This document shows positions 9,701 to 16,781 of a stretch of 20,050 nt of DNA, one piece after another (position 1 is the first letter of the stretch; every line of letters begins with the position of its first letter). Both the position numbers and the translations under genes were made by a program. This DNA comes from Crocinitomicaceae bacterium. GTDB lineage: Bacteria; Bacteroidota; Bacteroidia; Flavobacteriales_D; Sanyastnellaceae. The DNA lies in assembly GCA_020848015.1 (NCBI GenBank), contig JADLBA010000270.1:1-20050 (forward strand), read 5' to 3'. The notes under the pieces were generated by a model. The model ran no database searches. It had not been told where the DNA came from and worked only from the letters and a program-made list of their open reading frames with translations.

Positions 9701-12622
9701 ATTGCCATTGATCGTTCCACCCAGTGGGGTTATTACAAAAGGAGCTGTTCCCGTCAGCGTAAACTCAACTGTAAAGGCAGTACTGATATTGTTACAGGTT
9801 TGTGTGACATTACTTGCTGCAAGCGCGCCATTGACCTGTACCGTCACCTGTGTGCCGGGAGTAATAGTGCATCCTGTCGTGTTAGACTGAACAGAATTTA
9901 ATGTATAGGTGGTCGTAGCTGTCGGTGAAACACTATAGGTAGTTCCCAATGCGCTATTAAAGGAAATCGTGAGATCAGGGCCATTGCTTACTCCAAGCAC
10001 CATATCATAAATGCCCGGTGGCGAATTAAACACAAAGCTCAGGTCGGCAGAAGCCCCTGAACATATTCCGGTATTGCCCGAAAATACTACATCGGGCATG
10101 GGATTAACCGTAATAGTTGCGCACTGGTTAGAAATGGAAGCCGTACAGCTATTAGCATCAGTTACTGAAGTGATACAATAACTGGAAGTGCCAGTTGGAC
10201 AAAGGTTCCACACATAAGGCGAAGTATTGACTACCATTGGAGTTTGCGCCACTCCATCTATGGTATAGGTTACGTTCCATGGGGCAGTACCGGTAAGGGT
10301 CAGAGTCAGATTTGCACAGCTTCCCGCGCATACGCTGGTGGCACCGTTAAGCGTTGCTCCTGGCAATGGGTTTACAGTAACAGAAAGCGTATTGTTCTGC
10401 AGATTAGAGCAGTTGGGGGCATCAGTGTACTGAATATCTGTCACCGAATAAGTCGTGGTAGCCGTTGGATTCAGAGTAATCACTTGTCCGTCTGTCCAAG
10501 GATTGGCAGGAGCATTCGGAGCACCGGCAGGATCAGCGGGTGCTGCATTAAAAGTCACATTATAGCTTCCCGCCACGTTCGCTCCTGCAGAAGAGCTCAT
10601 ATCCAACGTAAGGCTCAGGTTAGAACCATTACAGACAGAGCCGGCACTACTCAGAGTTCCGGTAACCAGTGGCCTCACGGTAAATGTCACCTGGCTGTTA
10701 GTAGGTGTTACACAAGCGGGAAAATTCTGGTACGCAACAGAGGTTAGCGAATATGTAGTGGTTCCCACCGGTGGATTAACCGTAAATGTACCAAGATCAT
10801 TGATTGTAGGTGGAACAACTGCTCCGGTACCAGTAACAGTAATCACAAAAGGCTGCCCGTTAGCACCTGTACCATCAAATACAATGGTTGCCGATGAACC
10901 TTCACAAAGGGTAGTTACCCCTCCCTGAACGGAGATACTCCCTCCAGGCGGCGGTGTGGTCAGAATTGTTGCACAGGTATTGGCCGTACAATTGGGAATT
11001 CCGGTATCAGTTACTGTTACACAGAGATTACCGCTATCCTGTCCGCTAATATCTTGGGTTGAAGAGTTTGCCGGATTATTCCATGCATAGGTGTAATTTC
11101 CGGTGCCGCCCACTACTGTAAGATCAATGGCTCCGTCATTTTGGATACAGGTCTCGTCTGTTACTACGGTGGTAAGCTGTTGCAGCGATACCTGCACCGT
11201 CAGTGTATCACGGGCATCGCATTGTCCCGGAACACCACTCATTGAAACCTCTATTTCCGTATCTTGAGATATACTGTTCAGGTTTTGAGTGGCCGAAGTT
11301 CCTACTATTCCTGGTGTCATGTCACCGCTCACCGGGGTCCACGTATATGCCGCCCCCGACGCACCGCCGCTTGCCGTTACAGGAAGCGAGTTTCCCATAC
11401 ATATTGTCGTATCGTAAACCGATAGGTTGACATTCGGATATACATTCAATGTAATATTGAGATCAGCACTTCCGGGTAGCACACAAGCATCATCCACAGC
11501 GTGAAAATGGATATTATGTCCCAGCCCTACTGTGGCAGTATTTGTCTTCATACAAAACTGTCCGCGAGCCGGATTTGTGCCAATTCCTACGGGCTGAAAA
11601 ACCGGGTTTCCTGCATTCAACACAGCATCCCAGTTAGCGGTAAGGGTAATGCTCCTGAAAACATTTGAATTGGATGCCTCCACCTCAAAGCAAACAGAGT
11701 CTCCGGCACAGGCGCTAATTGTGGTCGGATTGGCCAACACTGCCGGCGAATGCAGGTTCTGTACATTTGGGGTGTTAAACACAGTCGTGGTCGAGGCACA
11801 ATCGCGCATCACAATCGCCATATTCTGGTTGATGACACCAATGGTTTGTCCTCCCGAAACTAATGTGATTTGCACGGTGATAAGAAAATTGCCGACCGAT
11901 TGCCCCGTGGTATTGACGGTAAGAGCTCCTGTACTGGGATTAACCGAAACTGTCAAGGGATCAGTATATCCAGGAACGTTGATCGGTGCATTAGTAGATG
12001 CCCCCGTAGTCAGCGGGGTTATTACGGCAAAAGACGCAGTTACACCGGGCGGGAGATTCAGTGTGATCGGGTTGGAAACGTTGCCTTGGTTACGGCATTC
12101 ATAAGGGACGGCGAGTGAGGTAACCGTAGGGGAAGTACTGCAAGGGACAACAGAGGTATTGATGGTGGAGGAAATAAAAGCATCGGGTAGTGTACTGAAA
12201 TCAATATTGTTAAAATAGTTCCAGTCTCCCGAATTCCATATCGCTGTCCAGTCGCAAGTAGGATCCAGAGTTACCGTACCCGTATATACCACCTTATGTG
12301 TACCGGGTGTAAGGCCTCCGTTACAAGAACTGTTTGGCAATTCCGTAGCACAGAGATCTGATATTTCGGTAGCGCTGCCGAGCGTAAGGTCAGCAATAAA
12401 AGGAATAGAAGAGCAGCCTGCGCTGGGAAAGAAAAAAACAGACTCTGTCGGCAAGGCGGCTGTGGCGCCAAAGCAATCCTTATACATTGTAAAAGTGATC
12501 GTGTATTGGTTTCCTCCCGTACACTGCCAGGTAATATTTCCTCCCAATACGTGATTTGCCTTTATGGCGAAACCCGAAAAGAGTAATACAATGAGAATTA
12601 GCGCTGGTTTTAACATCTTCAT
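3740..12622 (-). CDS. Giant multi-domain T9SS type B cargo protein (Ig-like, SprB and PKD repeats)
   Basis: 2960 aa, starting at ATG 12622 with a signal peptide (residues 1-22; ILIVLLFSGFAIKA). The N-terminal part to about 275 is a Cys-containing beta domain (NHVLGGNITW). The rest is a long string of 85-90-residue Ig-like modules, many beginning NPLPTA and carrying a conserved early Cys (CxG) and a late Cys (NNGC/ANTC), which suggests intradomain disulfides. SprB-like repeats occur near 480-545 and 2360-2430 (NVCDGTIALTPSGGYGG, GTYGYVITDSQGC). A PKD domain lies near 2690-2780 (GCSPLEVHF, HCQWDFG). Residues 1215-2008 form three copies of an A-B-C triple module. The last 93 residues (VPNTFTPNKDGVNDEF, YDRWGN, EGVVNLVR) are a textbook gliding-motility-associated/type B T9SS sorting domain, so the protein should be exported and attached to, or released from, the cell surface. 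Its role is probably adhesin-like, by analogy with SprB-type proteins. No enzyme motif was seen. Confidence 0.93.
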   Translation of the reverse strand: MKMLKPALILIVLLFSGFAIKANHVLGGNITWQCTGGNQYTITFTMYKDCFGATAALPTESVFFFPSAGCSSIPFIADLTLGSATEISDLCATELPNSSCNGGLTPGTHKVVYTGTVTLDPTCDWTAIWNSGDWNYFNNIDFSTLPDAFISSTINTSVVPCSTSPTVTSLAVPYECRNQGNVSNPITLNLPPGVTASFAVITPLTTGASTNAPINVPGYTDPLTVSVNPSTGALTVNTTGQSVGNFLITVQITLVSGGQTIGVINQNMAIVMRDCASTTTVFNTPNVQNLHSPAVLANPTTISACAGDSVCFEVEASNSNVFRSITLTANWDAVLNAGNPVFQPVGIGTNPARGQFCMKTNTATVGLGHNIHFHAVDDACVLPGSADLNITLNVYPNVNLSVYDTTICMGNSLPVTASGGASGAAYTWTPVSGDMTPGIVGTSATQNLNSISQDTEIEVSMSGVPGQCDARDTLTVQVSLQQLTTVVTDETCIQNDGAIDLTVVGGTGNYTYAWNNPANSSTQDISGQDSGNLCVTVTDTGIPNCTANTCATILTTPPPGGSISVQGGVTTLCEGSSATIVFDGTGANGQPFVITVTGTGAVVPPTINDLGTFTVNPPVGTTTYSLTSVAYQNFPACVTPTNSQVTFTVRPLVTGTLSSAGSVCNGSNLSLTLDMSSSAGANVAGSYNVTFNAAPADPAGAPNAPANPWTDGQVITLNPTATTTYSVTDIQYTDAPNCSNLQNNTLSVTVNPLPGATLNGATSVCAGSCANLTLTLTGTAPWNVTYTIDGVAQTPMVVNTSPYVWNLCPTGTSSYCITSVTDANSCTASISNQCATITVNPMPDVVFSGNTGICSGASADLSFVFNSPPGIYDMVLGVSNGPDLTISFNSALGTTYSVSPTATTTYTLNSVQSNTTGCTITPGTQVTVQVNGALAASNVTQTCNNISTAFTVEFTLTGTAPFVITPLGGTINGNIYTSAPITSGNTVSFTIDDAGACPPINVNLPQYDCPILTDAGTMSPTPLSICANGQAAGIWNNDGFQDGNDQQAFILHTTSDNTLGTVIATDCDDAIFGDSDSPLTFGAGPGQIQYGTTYYISSIVGDDSGDGNCVNQSAVNVDIAPGQPVVWYESPVATISGGGSICAGQTANVSVNLTAGAAPWNLTFAVDGVNQPPVNNISGNSYSVPLGVAGTYTIVSVSNNSCPGTGSGSAQVVVNPLPTAAITGPASTCTGVCVDITLTLTGTGPWTVNYTANGVAQAALVVNASPYLLNVCPVTTTAYCITSVTDANTCSTTYNNVCHTVTVNQLPTATLSAGTEVCTGLSHNFTVTFTGASPWNYTVSLPGGGTQNETANASPGTFSANTQGSYSISTVTDGNGCISSGSSAPETLTVNPLPTAVIAQPAPICVGQTATFNVTFTGEAPNISYTVDGPVTDQSPTSSSLNTTFSAGDSGDYSISTITDNNGCISAGPSAPVTLTVNPLPTAVITGPASTCIGTCVDLTLTLTGTGPWTVNYTAGGTPQPAVVVNTSPYLLNACPNSTTIYCITSVTDANTCSTTYNNNACHTITVNPLPTASFDANAEVCTGSSHNFIISFTGYSPWTYAVSTPGGSVNGGPSTNLAPFAATAQGNYSITTVTDNNGCVSSGSSAIVTLTVNPLPTAVVAQPSAICSGQSSTFNVTFTGEAPITSFSVDGPGSNDQNGLTSPSLNTTFTASAAGDYAISTITDNNGCVSAGSSAPATLTVNPLPTAAISGPASTCIGTCVDLTFTLTGTGPWTVNYTANGVAQPSLAIVNSPFVYNVCPNATTNYCITSVSDATTCSTTYNGNVCYSVTVNPLPTATLSQSAEICSGQTHNFTVSFTGAAPFDYSIVSPSGTETGLISSGSSATYNASDAGSYNVDTVTDNNGCISAAPSPTVTLGVNPLPTAVIVSPGTVCSGQTFNFDVTFSGEAPFTYDVDFPNPAPDLTNQSSLTPNGTFGATEAGNYVITSVTDNTGCVSAAPSAASTLTVNPAPTATLSPSTSICAGDTYSFTVTLSGVAPFDFGISQNGTMPPVATFTGESGPTVVYTTGVAGTYNVVNIVDDICNNLNPSPPVTLTVNPLPTAQWTGSNAAFCTGSTVQMPIALTGTAPWDIIYTIDGVDQPTVTIQSTPHNLTASVAGTYCIRQVTDANTCVRDQPAECRVVSETQVPVADAGPDLFTCTQEPIVIGTPAVPGVDYLWNNASLLANNHHIAQPTATITNNTTAPVNTTFNLTATIIANGISCTATDSMDLTTHPLPVIVIMADDDQICFGGTTTLTASGAGGGGQYVWISDLTSIQGPTNTGTVTVAPVGNVIYEVEGTDANGCVSSDSIDVFAGTDIIVQENYITDLCFNVCDGTIALTPSGGYGGYTVTWSGSPVSDPASLNQSSLCAGTYGYVITDSQGCNTAADNLDIVINSLPQNNIDDVVVTDPVCFGEITGQLQIVEPGAQNVTIYCDQCQQTEIGPQINPLFTDLESGTYDILVIDADGCEIEELDILITPQSPEITLSVNPFDQIFCYNDQINFTGMGQGGSGNLLMNWYSCPDTTGCLAGTGSPFSVTIVQDTILYGVITDSLNCRSDTASVSAVLNPPIEVEAQGGLDMDETCEGVCIDLTAAAQGGNANLVIEWYDVASGQPVGTVGNTQEVCPDVTTDYYAFASDGCGVPAADTITVNVLDTPDVLFDVDADEGCSPLEVHFYDLTDPTQIDHCQWDFGLGTTVDYCGDTSIVYTPLGSYYPTLTITGPNGCVGVDTLDTPITVHGYPEIDFTWEPQPMDVLHTEATFINLTEGGDTYHWTFGPFGQSTLHTPLPFNFPDVDLATFTICLESSTLYGCSDTLCRDMVIQSILQVWVPNTFTPNKDGVNDEFRPVVHGYDPEHYKLLIYDRWGNLIFETNNPQSAWTGNVQGGGYYAQVDAYVWRIELERLSDAKYEVFEGVVNLVR
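6599..7396 (-). repeat. A-B-C super-repeat, copy 3 (in giant cargo gene)
   Basis: A 266-aa unit (residues 1743-2008) with modules of 90, 87 and 89 aa. A: ISGPASTCIGTCVDLTFTL. B: AEICSGQTHNFTVSFTG. C: TVCSGQTFNFDVTFSGEAP. B and C are the most diverged of the three copies. Two further single modules follow (starting at 6598 and 6331), and an A-like module lies earlier (10106-10372, SVCAGSCANLTLTLTGTAP). Confidence 0.83.
7397..8191 (-). repeat. A-B-C super-repeat, copy 2 (in giant cargo gene)
   Basis: A 265-aa unit (residues 1478-1742) with modules of 90, 86 and 89 aa. A: ITGPASTCIGTCVDLTLTL. B: AEVCTGSSHNFIISFTG. C: AICSGQSSTFNVTFTGEAP. By eye, the DNA of its A module is closer to that of copy 3 than of copy 1, for example in the stretch encoding GPWTVNYTA and the following CVDLT segment. 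Confidence 0.85.
8192..8980 (-). repeat. A-B-C super-repeat, copy 1 (in giant cargo gene)
   Basis: A 263-aa unit (residues 1215-1477) made of three Ig-like modules of 89, 87 and 87 aa. Module A starts NPLPTAAITGPASTC and has six cysteines, including CPVTTTAYC and ANTCSTTY. Module B starts with TEVCTGLSHNF. Module C starts with PICVGQTATFNVTFTGEAP. The same order recurs in the next two units, so the tandem block grew by whole three-module units. Confidence 0.85.
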
Positions 12623-12649
12623 GCGAACTAAAAACTTGACCTAACCAAT

Positions 12650-12671
12650 GCGGTTTATTTCAAAAAACCGC
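12650..12671 (-). promoter_or_regulatory. Perfect hairpin upstream of the giant cargo gene
   Basis: A perfect 7-bp inverted repeat (GCGGTTT / AAACCGC) with an 8-nt loop ends 27 nt upstream of the ATG at 12622. It could be a 5'-UTR hairpin or a protein-binding dyad. No convincing TAnnTTTG element was found near it, so I cannot place the transcription start relative to it. Confidence 0.4.
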
Positions 12672-13314
12672 TAATTTAACAAGGTTTTCTTTATTTTTAA
12701 TAGACACCTACCGACTGTTATTGCCCTCATAATGTGAATTACTTTCCCGAATAGTCTTGTCATAAGCGTCGAAGAGATAGACGATAATAAACCTGAATTG
12801 GTGGCATTGGATATGATTTTTCTGTCTAAAACCTTCCATTAAGGCGCTGTTTAGTACTGTTAATCAGCCCGAAATCTACGAAAGCATCTACTGTGGCCGG
12901 GCTACTGCGGGCGCAAGACAATAACGGGTGGAACCGGCTCCCTTTGGCTCCGGCTCCCCGTATTAAACAAAACCAGAAAAAACTAAAACAGACTTCGATT
13001 AAATGGAAATCTGGTACCGTCTTATGAACATTTATTATTCATGTCTTTTATTGCTAATTCATTATTCTTTACCTTATGGATTCATCAATTCACTTACCTG
13101 ACCGAAGTGACCACTCAATCATTACCGGTATCCCGGAAAGGAAACTCCGGGGTGGAATCGTAATTGGTATTTCTTGCTCTTCCGCGATTTGCTTTCACTT
13201 CCCGTAAGAAGGGCGGGAACACAAAGAGCAGAAATGGCATAATTGAAATCCTGTTAAAGCAAGATGTTTCCACACAATCGCGCATAAATAAAAAGCAAAC
13301 AAAAATATTTGGTC

Positions 13315-13336
13315 TGAAATGTCAAAGACATTTTCA
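13315..13336 (-). terminator. Candidate terminator after the 199-aa gene
   Basis: AAATGTC and GACATTT form a perfect 7-bp stem with an AAA loop. The stem continues as TGA/TCA after one bulged base. It begins 16 nt after the stop codon at 13353. The downstream strand reads GACCAAATATTTTTG, so the U-rich tract is offset by about 9 nt, which weakens the call. Confidence 0.4.
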
Positions 13337-13352
13337 CCCTCCTAATTATCTG

Positions 13353-13952
13353 TTAATACTTAATCAAAGACTCCCCACCGGTAACGTCAGATCTGAGCCG
13401 CCGGATCTTTTCAATACGTGCAAGCTCCAATTCAATTTCCCAGCTTTGTTGATTATCCAACTCACCTTTTTTCAACGCTGAAAGCAGCTTTCCTGTATCT
13501 ATCATTTCACGTGTATTGACCTCTTCAGGAAGAGCTTCGCTGAAATCATTGAACATGATTCTGAACAGCACCATATAATATTCCTGCGCCACAACAAAGG
13601 CCTGAACAACATTGTGCAGATGATGAAACGAATGGCAATTCATCAGTGCCAGCTTCAATTGGCTGATATGATTTTCATAGGTAGCCAGAAAATCAATGCG
13701 GTCTGAGGGGCGCTCAGTCCACTGTACAGGGACAATACCTGTTTCAGGTAATTCTTTACCCGTAAGCACAAACTCGGCGAGCATCAGTTGGGTGATCTGC
13801 TGAATCCTTTTTATCAACAGTCTCGGAACAATGTACTTTTGAAGTACTTCATTCTTGTATTCAAAAAGCCTTTCATCTATCCTGCTTCTTACCTCCTCCC
13901 TTCCTGCTCCTTCAGGCAGATTAAAAAACTCTGCTGCTCCTGTAACATTCAT
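13353..13952 (-). CDS. Hypothetical protein with a degenerate J-domain-like N-terminus
   Basis: 199 aa, ATG start, no signal peptide or membrane segment, so probably cytoplasmic. I do not recognise the family with certainty. Residues 8-40 (EFFNLPEGAGREEVRSRIDERL, then YKNEVLQKY) resemble helices I-II of DnaJ-like domains (FxLPxGAxxEEVRxx), but the HPD tripeptide is absent, so DnaK stimulation is not expected. The rest is mostly predicted helix: an Arg/Ile/Gln-rich stretch (RLLIKRIQQITQLMLAEF), a His-containing segment (MNCHSFHHLHNVVQAF) and a charged C-terminus with a possible coiled coil (ELELARIEKIRRLR). It sits alone between the TonB-receptor operon and a long gap and has hairpins on both sides, so it is probably its own transcription unit. 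It could be a scaffold or structural protein; function unknown. Confidence 0.82.
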   Translation of the reverse strand: MNVTGAAEFFNLPEGAGREEVRSRIDERLFEYKNEVLQKYIVPRLLIKRIQQITQLMLAEFVLTGKELPETGIVPVQWTERPSDRIDFLATYENHISQLKLALMNCHSFHHLHNVVQAFVVAQEYYMVLFRIMFNDFSEALPEEVNTREMIDTGKLLSALKKGELDNQQSWEIELELARIEKIRRLRSDVTGGESLIKY

Positions 13953-13986
13953 ATATCTAAAACTGTGTATAAGTACTAACTAAATA

Positions 13987-14024
13987 CGACTTCCCTCCCC
14001 GACACATGGTCTCCGGGAAAGTCG
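13987..14024 (-). other. Stem-loop between the TonB-receptor gene and the 199-aa gene
   Basis: CGACTTTCCC and GGGAAGTCG pair over about 9 bp with one bulged T, closing a loop of about 19 nt. It lies 116 nt downstream of the receptor stop codon and 34 nt upstream of the ATG at 13952. With no U-run after it, it could be an RNA-stabilising end for the metal operon or a leader hairpin of the 199-aa gene. Confidence 0.4.
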
Positions 14025-14140
14025 CTTAACTGAAACTCTCATTTTCAAAATAGGTTTCATTTATGACCTCAAAAGAAACAGGCCACTATTATCAGGTGCC
14101 TCACTATCCTTCCTGATATGGCTATTTTAACTGATAATCA

Positions 14141-16363
14141 TTACTCAATCCTCCACCTCAAGCCTACATAACCCATTTGACCAAACACAGGACCCCAAAT
14201 CATGGAAGCATCGAAATATTGACCCGAAGGATCGTTCGGTGAAATAATTGGATTTCGCTGAATAAACCCCGACAGGTTTTCTCCCCCCACATACACTTCC
14301 ACCCTGCTGTTAAAATGCCTTGATACTTGCGCATTGAACAACCAGTAACTATTGCTCCAACCCGGCAAACGGTAACTCTCGGGATTCGACCCGGTGAATG
14401 GAAGACGCTGTCGCCCCAACCACTTTGCAGTAACGTCGAACATCCATTTCGATCCTTTATCGCTTTCTCTGGTTGAAAATGCCGCGTTGAAAAAGAACCG
14501 GTTTGCCGCTACCAACGGCCTCATCAACCGTTGTGAACTATAATCTGTCTTTGTATCTAACCAACGATAAGCGAATCTCAATTCAAGGCGCTTTACAGGT
14601 GATACCTGTGCCTCCAATTGAATATTGTTGGAATAACTTTTCCCCCTTAGATTATAAAAACTGATTTCGCCGGCTGTCTCCCAATCAGTGACGATCATAT
14701 TCACAAAGTCTGTCCGGTAAATATCAGCGCTGATACTGCCATCGCGATGATTCAGCTTGAACTTTCGCGCAAACACAATTCCATAATTCCATGCATCTTC
14801 CATATTCAGACCATAAGGCAATCGAACATCAGGGCGCTCAATCTGTAATTTCCTATTGCTTGCAAATAGTCCGACATTATCCATTAATAAATTCGGTGAA
14901 CGATAGCCTCTGCCCCCGGAAATTTTAATTGAAGTCCTGTCATCAATACTATATCTCACATGAAGCCGCGGTGTGAATAGCCATCCATAACTATTGTGAT
15001 GATCCATTCTCCCGCCGGTAATGATCATCAGCCTATCGCGATGATTGATGCTGAATTCGGCAAAGGCTCCGGGCACTTTTTCTATTCGATCAAACACCAG
15101 TGAATCTAATTGCTCATCATAGTCATCATATACATAGCTCAGACCGGCAGTATATTTTACCATCCTGCCAAGTTGCGATGCAAAAAGTAACTTAACGCGG
15201 GCATTCAATTGTTTCCCCTGATAGCTGCGAAGGCCATACTTCCCCGACTGGTTGTGCAGATTGACTGAAACCTGCGATCCGAGACTGCTCCCCTCACTTT
15301 TTTCAAAAACATAGCCTGTTTTCGCGACAAGCTCTGCGCGATCCGTTTCTGTATTGACTCCCCAGAGTTGAGATGTCATCCGGTCAGAGGGAGAATAGTT
15401 AAACTGCCCGCTCACATTTTCTATATGATGATACGAAACTGTATAATCGCCTCTCAGACCGCCGGGGTCAATAAGCGACCAGTCATTTCGCACTATCACA
15501 TTTCTGAAAAGCGGGTTATCAAGAAATCCGTCATCATTCATGTCGAATCTTTTCTGCGACATCGCTCCGTGCAGCATCAGTGAAGAACTCCATAGCTTCC
15601 CAACGGGCTTTCTCAATACTACATTCGTTTCAGCTCTCCCCTGACTTCCCAAATATGCATTTATAAAAATCCGTTCCTTCATTTCGCGTGATTTATGAGC
15701 CACGTTGATCTGCCCGGTAATGCTTTCATATCCGCTGATGACTGACCCCGCACCTTTGGAAATGGAGATTTCCTTTACCCATGAGCCGGGCACATAGCTG
15801 AGTCCGTATATAGAAGCCAAACCTCTTACAGAGGGAATATTATCAAACAATATCTGGGTATATCTCCCCTCCAATCCGAGCATTTTTATTTGCCGTGTCC
15901 CGGTAATCGCATCAGTAAACGATGCATCAATCGAGGCGTTTGTTTCAAAACTTTCGGAGAGATTACAACAGGCGGCTTTGCACAACTCCTTTTCGCTGAG
16001 CACCTGGAATTTTTGTGCGTCGAGAAGATTGATCTCCGTAGATTTGTTTTCGCCCTCAATGACAACGGTAGAAATGTTGTCTGTCGGGTAGAGCGCAATA
16101 TCCAATGAAAGCTGACCTGTATAGGGAATGGTATCACCTTTATATCCCACATAAGCAAATACAATTTTGTCCGCTCCTTCGGGGACTCGCAGATCGTAGG
16201 AACCATCACCGGAAGAATAAACGCCGGCGGAGGTTCCGGGACAAAAAATAAGCGCTCCCTGCAACGGTTCATTGGTAGCCGCGTCGGTAACCTTGCCGGA
16301 AACCGTTTGCCCGTGCAGCCATCCCGAAACTCCAATGACCAGGGCTAATAATACCGCTTTCAT
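14141..16363 (-). CDS. TonB-dependent outer-membrane receptor, probably for metal
   Basis: 740 aa from ATG 16363; the frame extends to a TTG at 16369, but the ATG gives a normal signal peptide (MKAVLLALVIGVSGWLHGQ) and a 2-nt gap after the HMA gene. Residues about 18-95 form a carboxypeptidase-regulatory-like domain (VSGKVTDAATNEPLQGALIF, FAYVGYKG). The plug (about 100-225) contains ESFETNASIDASFTDAITG, QIKMLGLEGRYTQILFD, PSVRGLASIYGLSYVPG and SGYESITGQIN, a pattern typical of Bacteroidota receptors linked to heavy-metal-binding genes. A Lys-x-x-x-Ala-Cys-Cys motif (KAACCNLSES) sits just before the plug core. The rest is a 22-strand-type beta barrel ending LRWRIE. It should import a substrate across the outer membrane using TonB/ExbBD energy. 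Copper or another thiophilic metal is inferred from the two upstream genes; a metallophore is also possible. Confidence 0.9.
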   Translation of the reverse strand: MKAVLLALVIGVSGWLHGQTVSGKVTDAATNEPLQGALIFCPGTSAGVYSSGDGSYDLRVPEGADKIVFAYVGYKGDTIPYTGQLSLDIALYPTDNISTVVIEGENKSTEINLLDAQKFQVLSEKELCKAACCNLSESFETNASIDASFTDAITGTRQIKMLGLEGRYTQILFDNIPSVRGLASIYGLSYVPGSWVKEISISKGAGSVISGYESITGQINVAHKSREMKERIFINAYLGSQGRAETNVVLRKPVGKLWSSSLMLHGAMSQKRFDMNDDGFLDNPLFRNVIVRNDWSLIDPGGLRGDYTVSYHHIENVSGQFNYSPSDRMTSQLWGVNTETDRAELVAKTGYVFEKSEGSSLGSQVSVNLHNQSGKYGLRSYQGKQLNARVKLLFASQLGRMVKYTAGLSYVYDDYDEQLDSLVFDRIEKVPGAFAEFSINHRDRLMIITGGRMDHHNSYGWLFTPRLHVRYSIDDRTSIKISGGRGYRSPNLLMDNVGLFASNRKLQIERPDVRLPYGLNMEDAWNYGIVFARKFKLNHRDGSISADIYRTDFVNMIVTDWETAGEISFYNLRGKSYSNNIQLEAQVSPVKRLELRFAYRWLDTKTDYSSQRLMRPLVAANRFFFNAAFSTRESDKGSKWMFDVTAKWLGRQRLPFTGSNPESYRLPGWSNSYWLFNAQVSRHFNSRVEVYVGGENLSGFIQRNPIISPNDPSGQYFDASMIWGPVFGQMGYVGLRWRIE

Positions 16364-16365
16364 GG

Positions 16366-16719
16366 TCAATGATTTTCATGGAGTTCCCTGTAATGACAAC
16401 AGGAATTTATGCTATCGTACTTTTCATCGGTTGACTTGGAAACAGAGGTATCATGGCCTGCTTCGTTCAACAATACATGAATTTTCTCGATAGAAATTTT
16501 CGATGGTACGTACGTGATTTCGAGTGTGTGATGCTCAAGGTCATAGTTCGCATTTCTGACCCCTTTTACATCTACTGCACGTTCGATGCGTGCCTTGCAC
16601 ATTTCGCAAACACCCCCGACCCAAAAAGAGGTAGTGATGGTTTTTTTATCTTGAGAAAAAGCAGTATTGGCTGAAAAAAATAAAACAGCCAATAAAAAAG
16701 AAATGAATATTCTGTTCAT
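16366..16719 (-). CDS. Exported heavy-metal-associated (HMA) domain protein
   Basis: 117 aa, ATG start. Residues 1-22 form a signal peptide (FISFLLAVLFFSANTAFSQ), so it acts in the periplasm or at the outer membrane rather than as a cytosolic CopZ-type chaperone. Residues about 26-95 are a ferredoxin-like HMA domain with the metal-binding loop GGVCEMCKARIE (Cys38, Cys41) and the usual following strands (NANYDLEHHTLEITYVPSKI). The C-terminus is unusual: after the fold it carries NSCCHYRELHENH, adding two Cys and three His that could form a second metal site. Its stop codon lies 2 nt before the receptor ATG, so the two are almost certainly co-translated. Likely role: binding Cu(I) or a similar ion on its way to or from the receptor. 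The metal identity is inferred from the CxxC motif. Confidence 0.9.
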   Translation of the reverse strand: MNRIFISFLLAVLFFSANTAFSQDKKTITTSFWVGGVCEMCKARIERAVDVKGVRNANYDLEHHTLEITYVPSKISIEKIHVLLNEAGHDTSVSKSTDEKYDSINSCCHYRELHENH

Positions 16720-16747
16720 AAGAGTAATTGTTATAGATGATAAATAG

Positions 16748-16767
16748 AAAAAAAAACGGCGATGCCG
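16748..16767 (-). terminator. Weak terminator-like element between the HYC_CC_PP and HMA genes
   Basis: On the minus strand CGGC-ATC-GCCG (4-bp all-GC stem, 3-nt loop) is followed directly by nine T residues, about 15 nt after the HYC_CC_PP stop codon. The stem is short for full termination; partial attenuation inside the operon is a reasonable reading. Confidence 0.3.
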
Positions 16768-16781
16768 GCAGATTCAATCTA

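Larger units (their letters stand above)
12623..13352. other. Long intergenic region with GC-rich repeats, no convincing gene
   Basis: About 730 bp without a believable coding frame on either strand; short open frames here lack a recognisable protein pattern. It holds the hairpin at 12650-12671, an inverted repeat AGCCCG/CGGGCT (12866-12871 with 12898-12903), a direct repeat CCGGCTCC (12934-12941 and 12950-12957), 6-bp stems at 13132-13151 (CCCGGA/TCCGGG) and 13199-13219 (TTCCCG/CGGGAA), and the terminator-like hairpin at 13315-13336. It presumably contains the promoter and leader of the giant gene. A small RNA is possible, but I cannot name a family. Confidence 0.55.

Noticed and set aside
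12840..12970. GC-rich block considered as a tRNA or other known RNA gene
   Set aside because: No acceptor stem or T-arm pattern such as GTTCGAATC and no family signature that I recognise.
13164..13481. Plus-strand open frame of 105 codons at the 3' side of the long gap
   Set aside because: It runs antisense into the 199-aa gene and has no recognisable domain; the minus gene is better supported.
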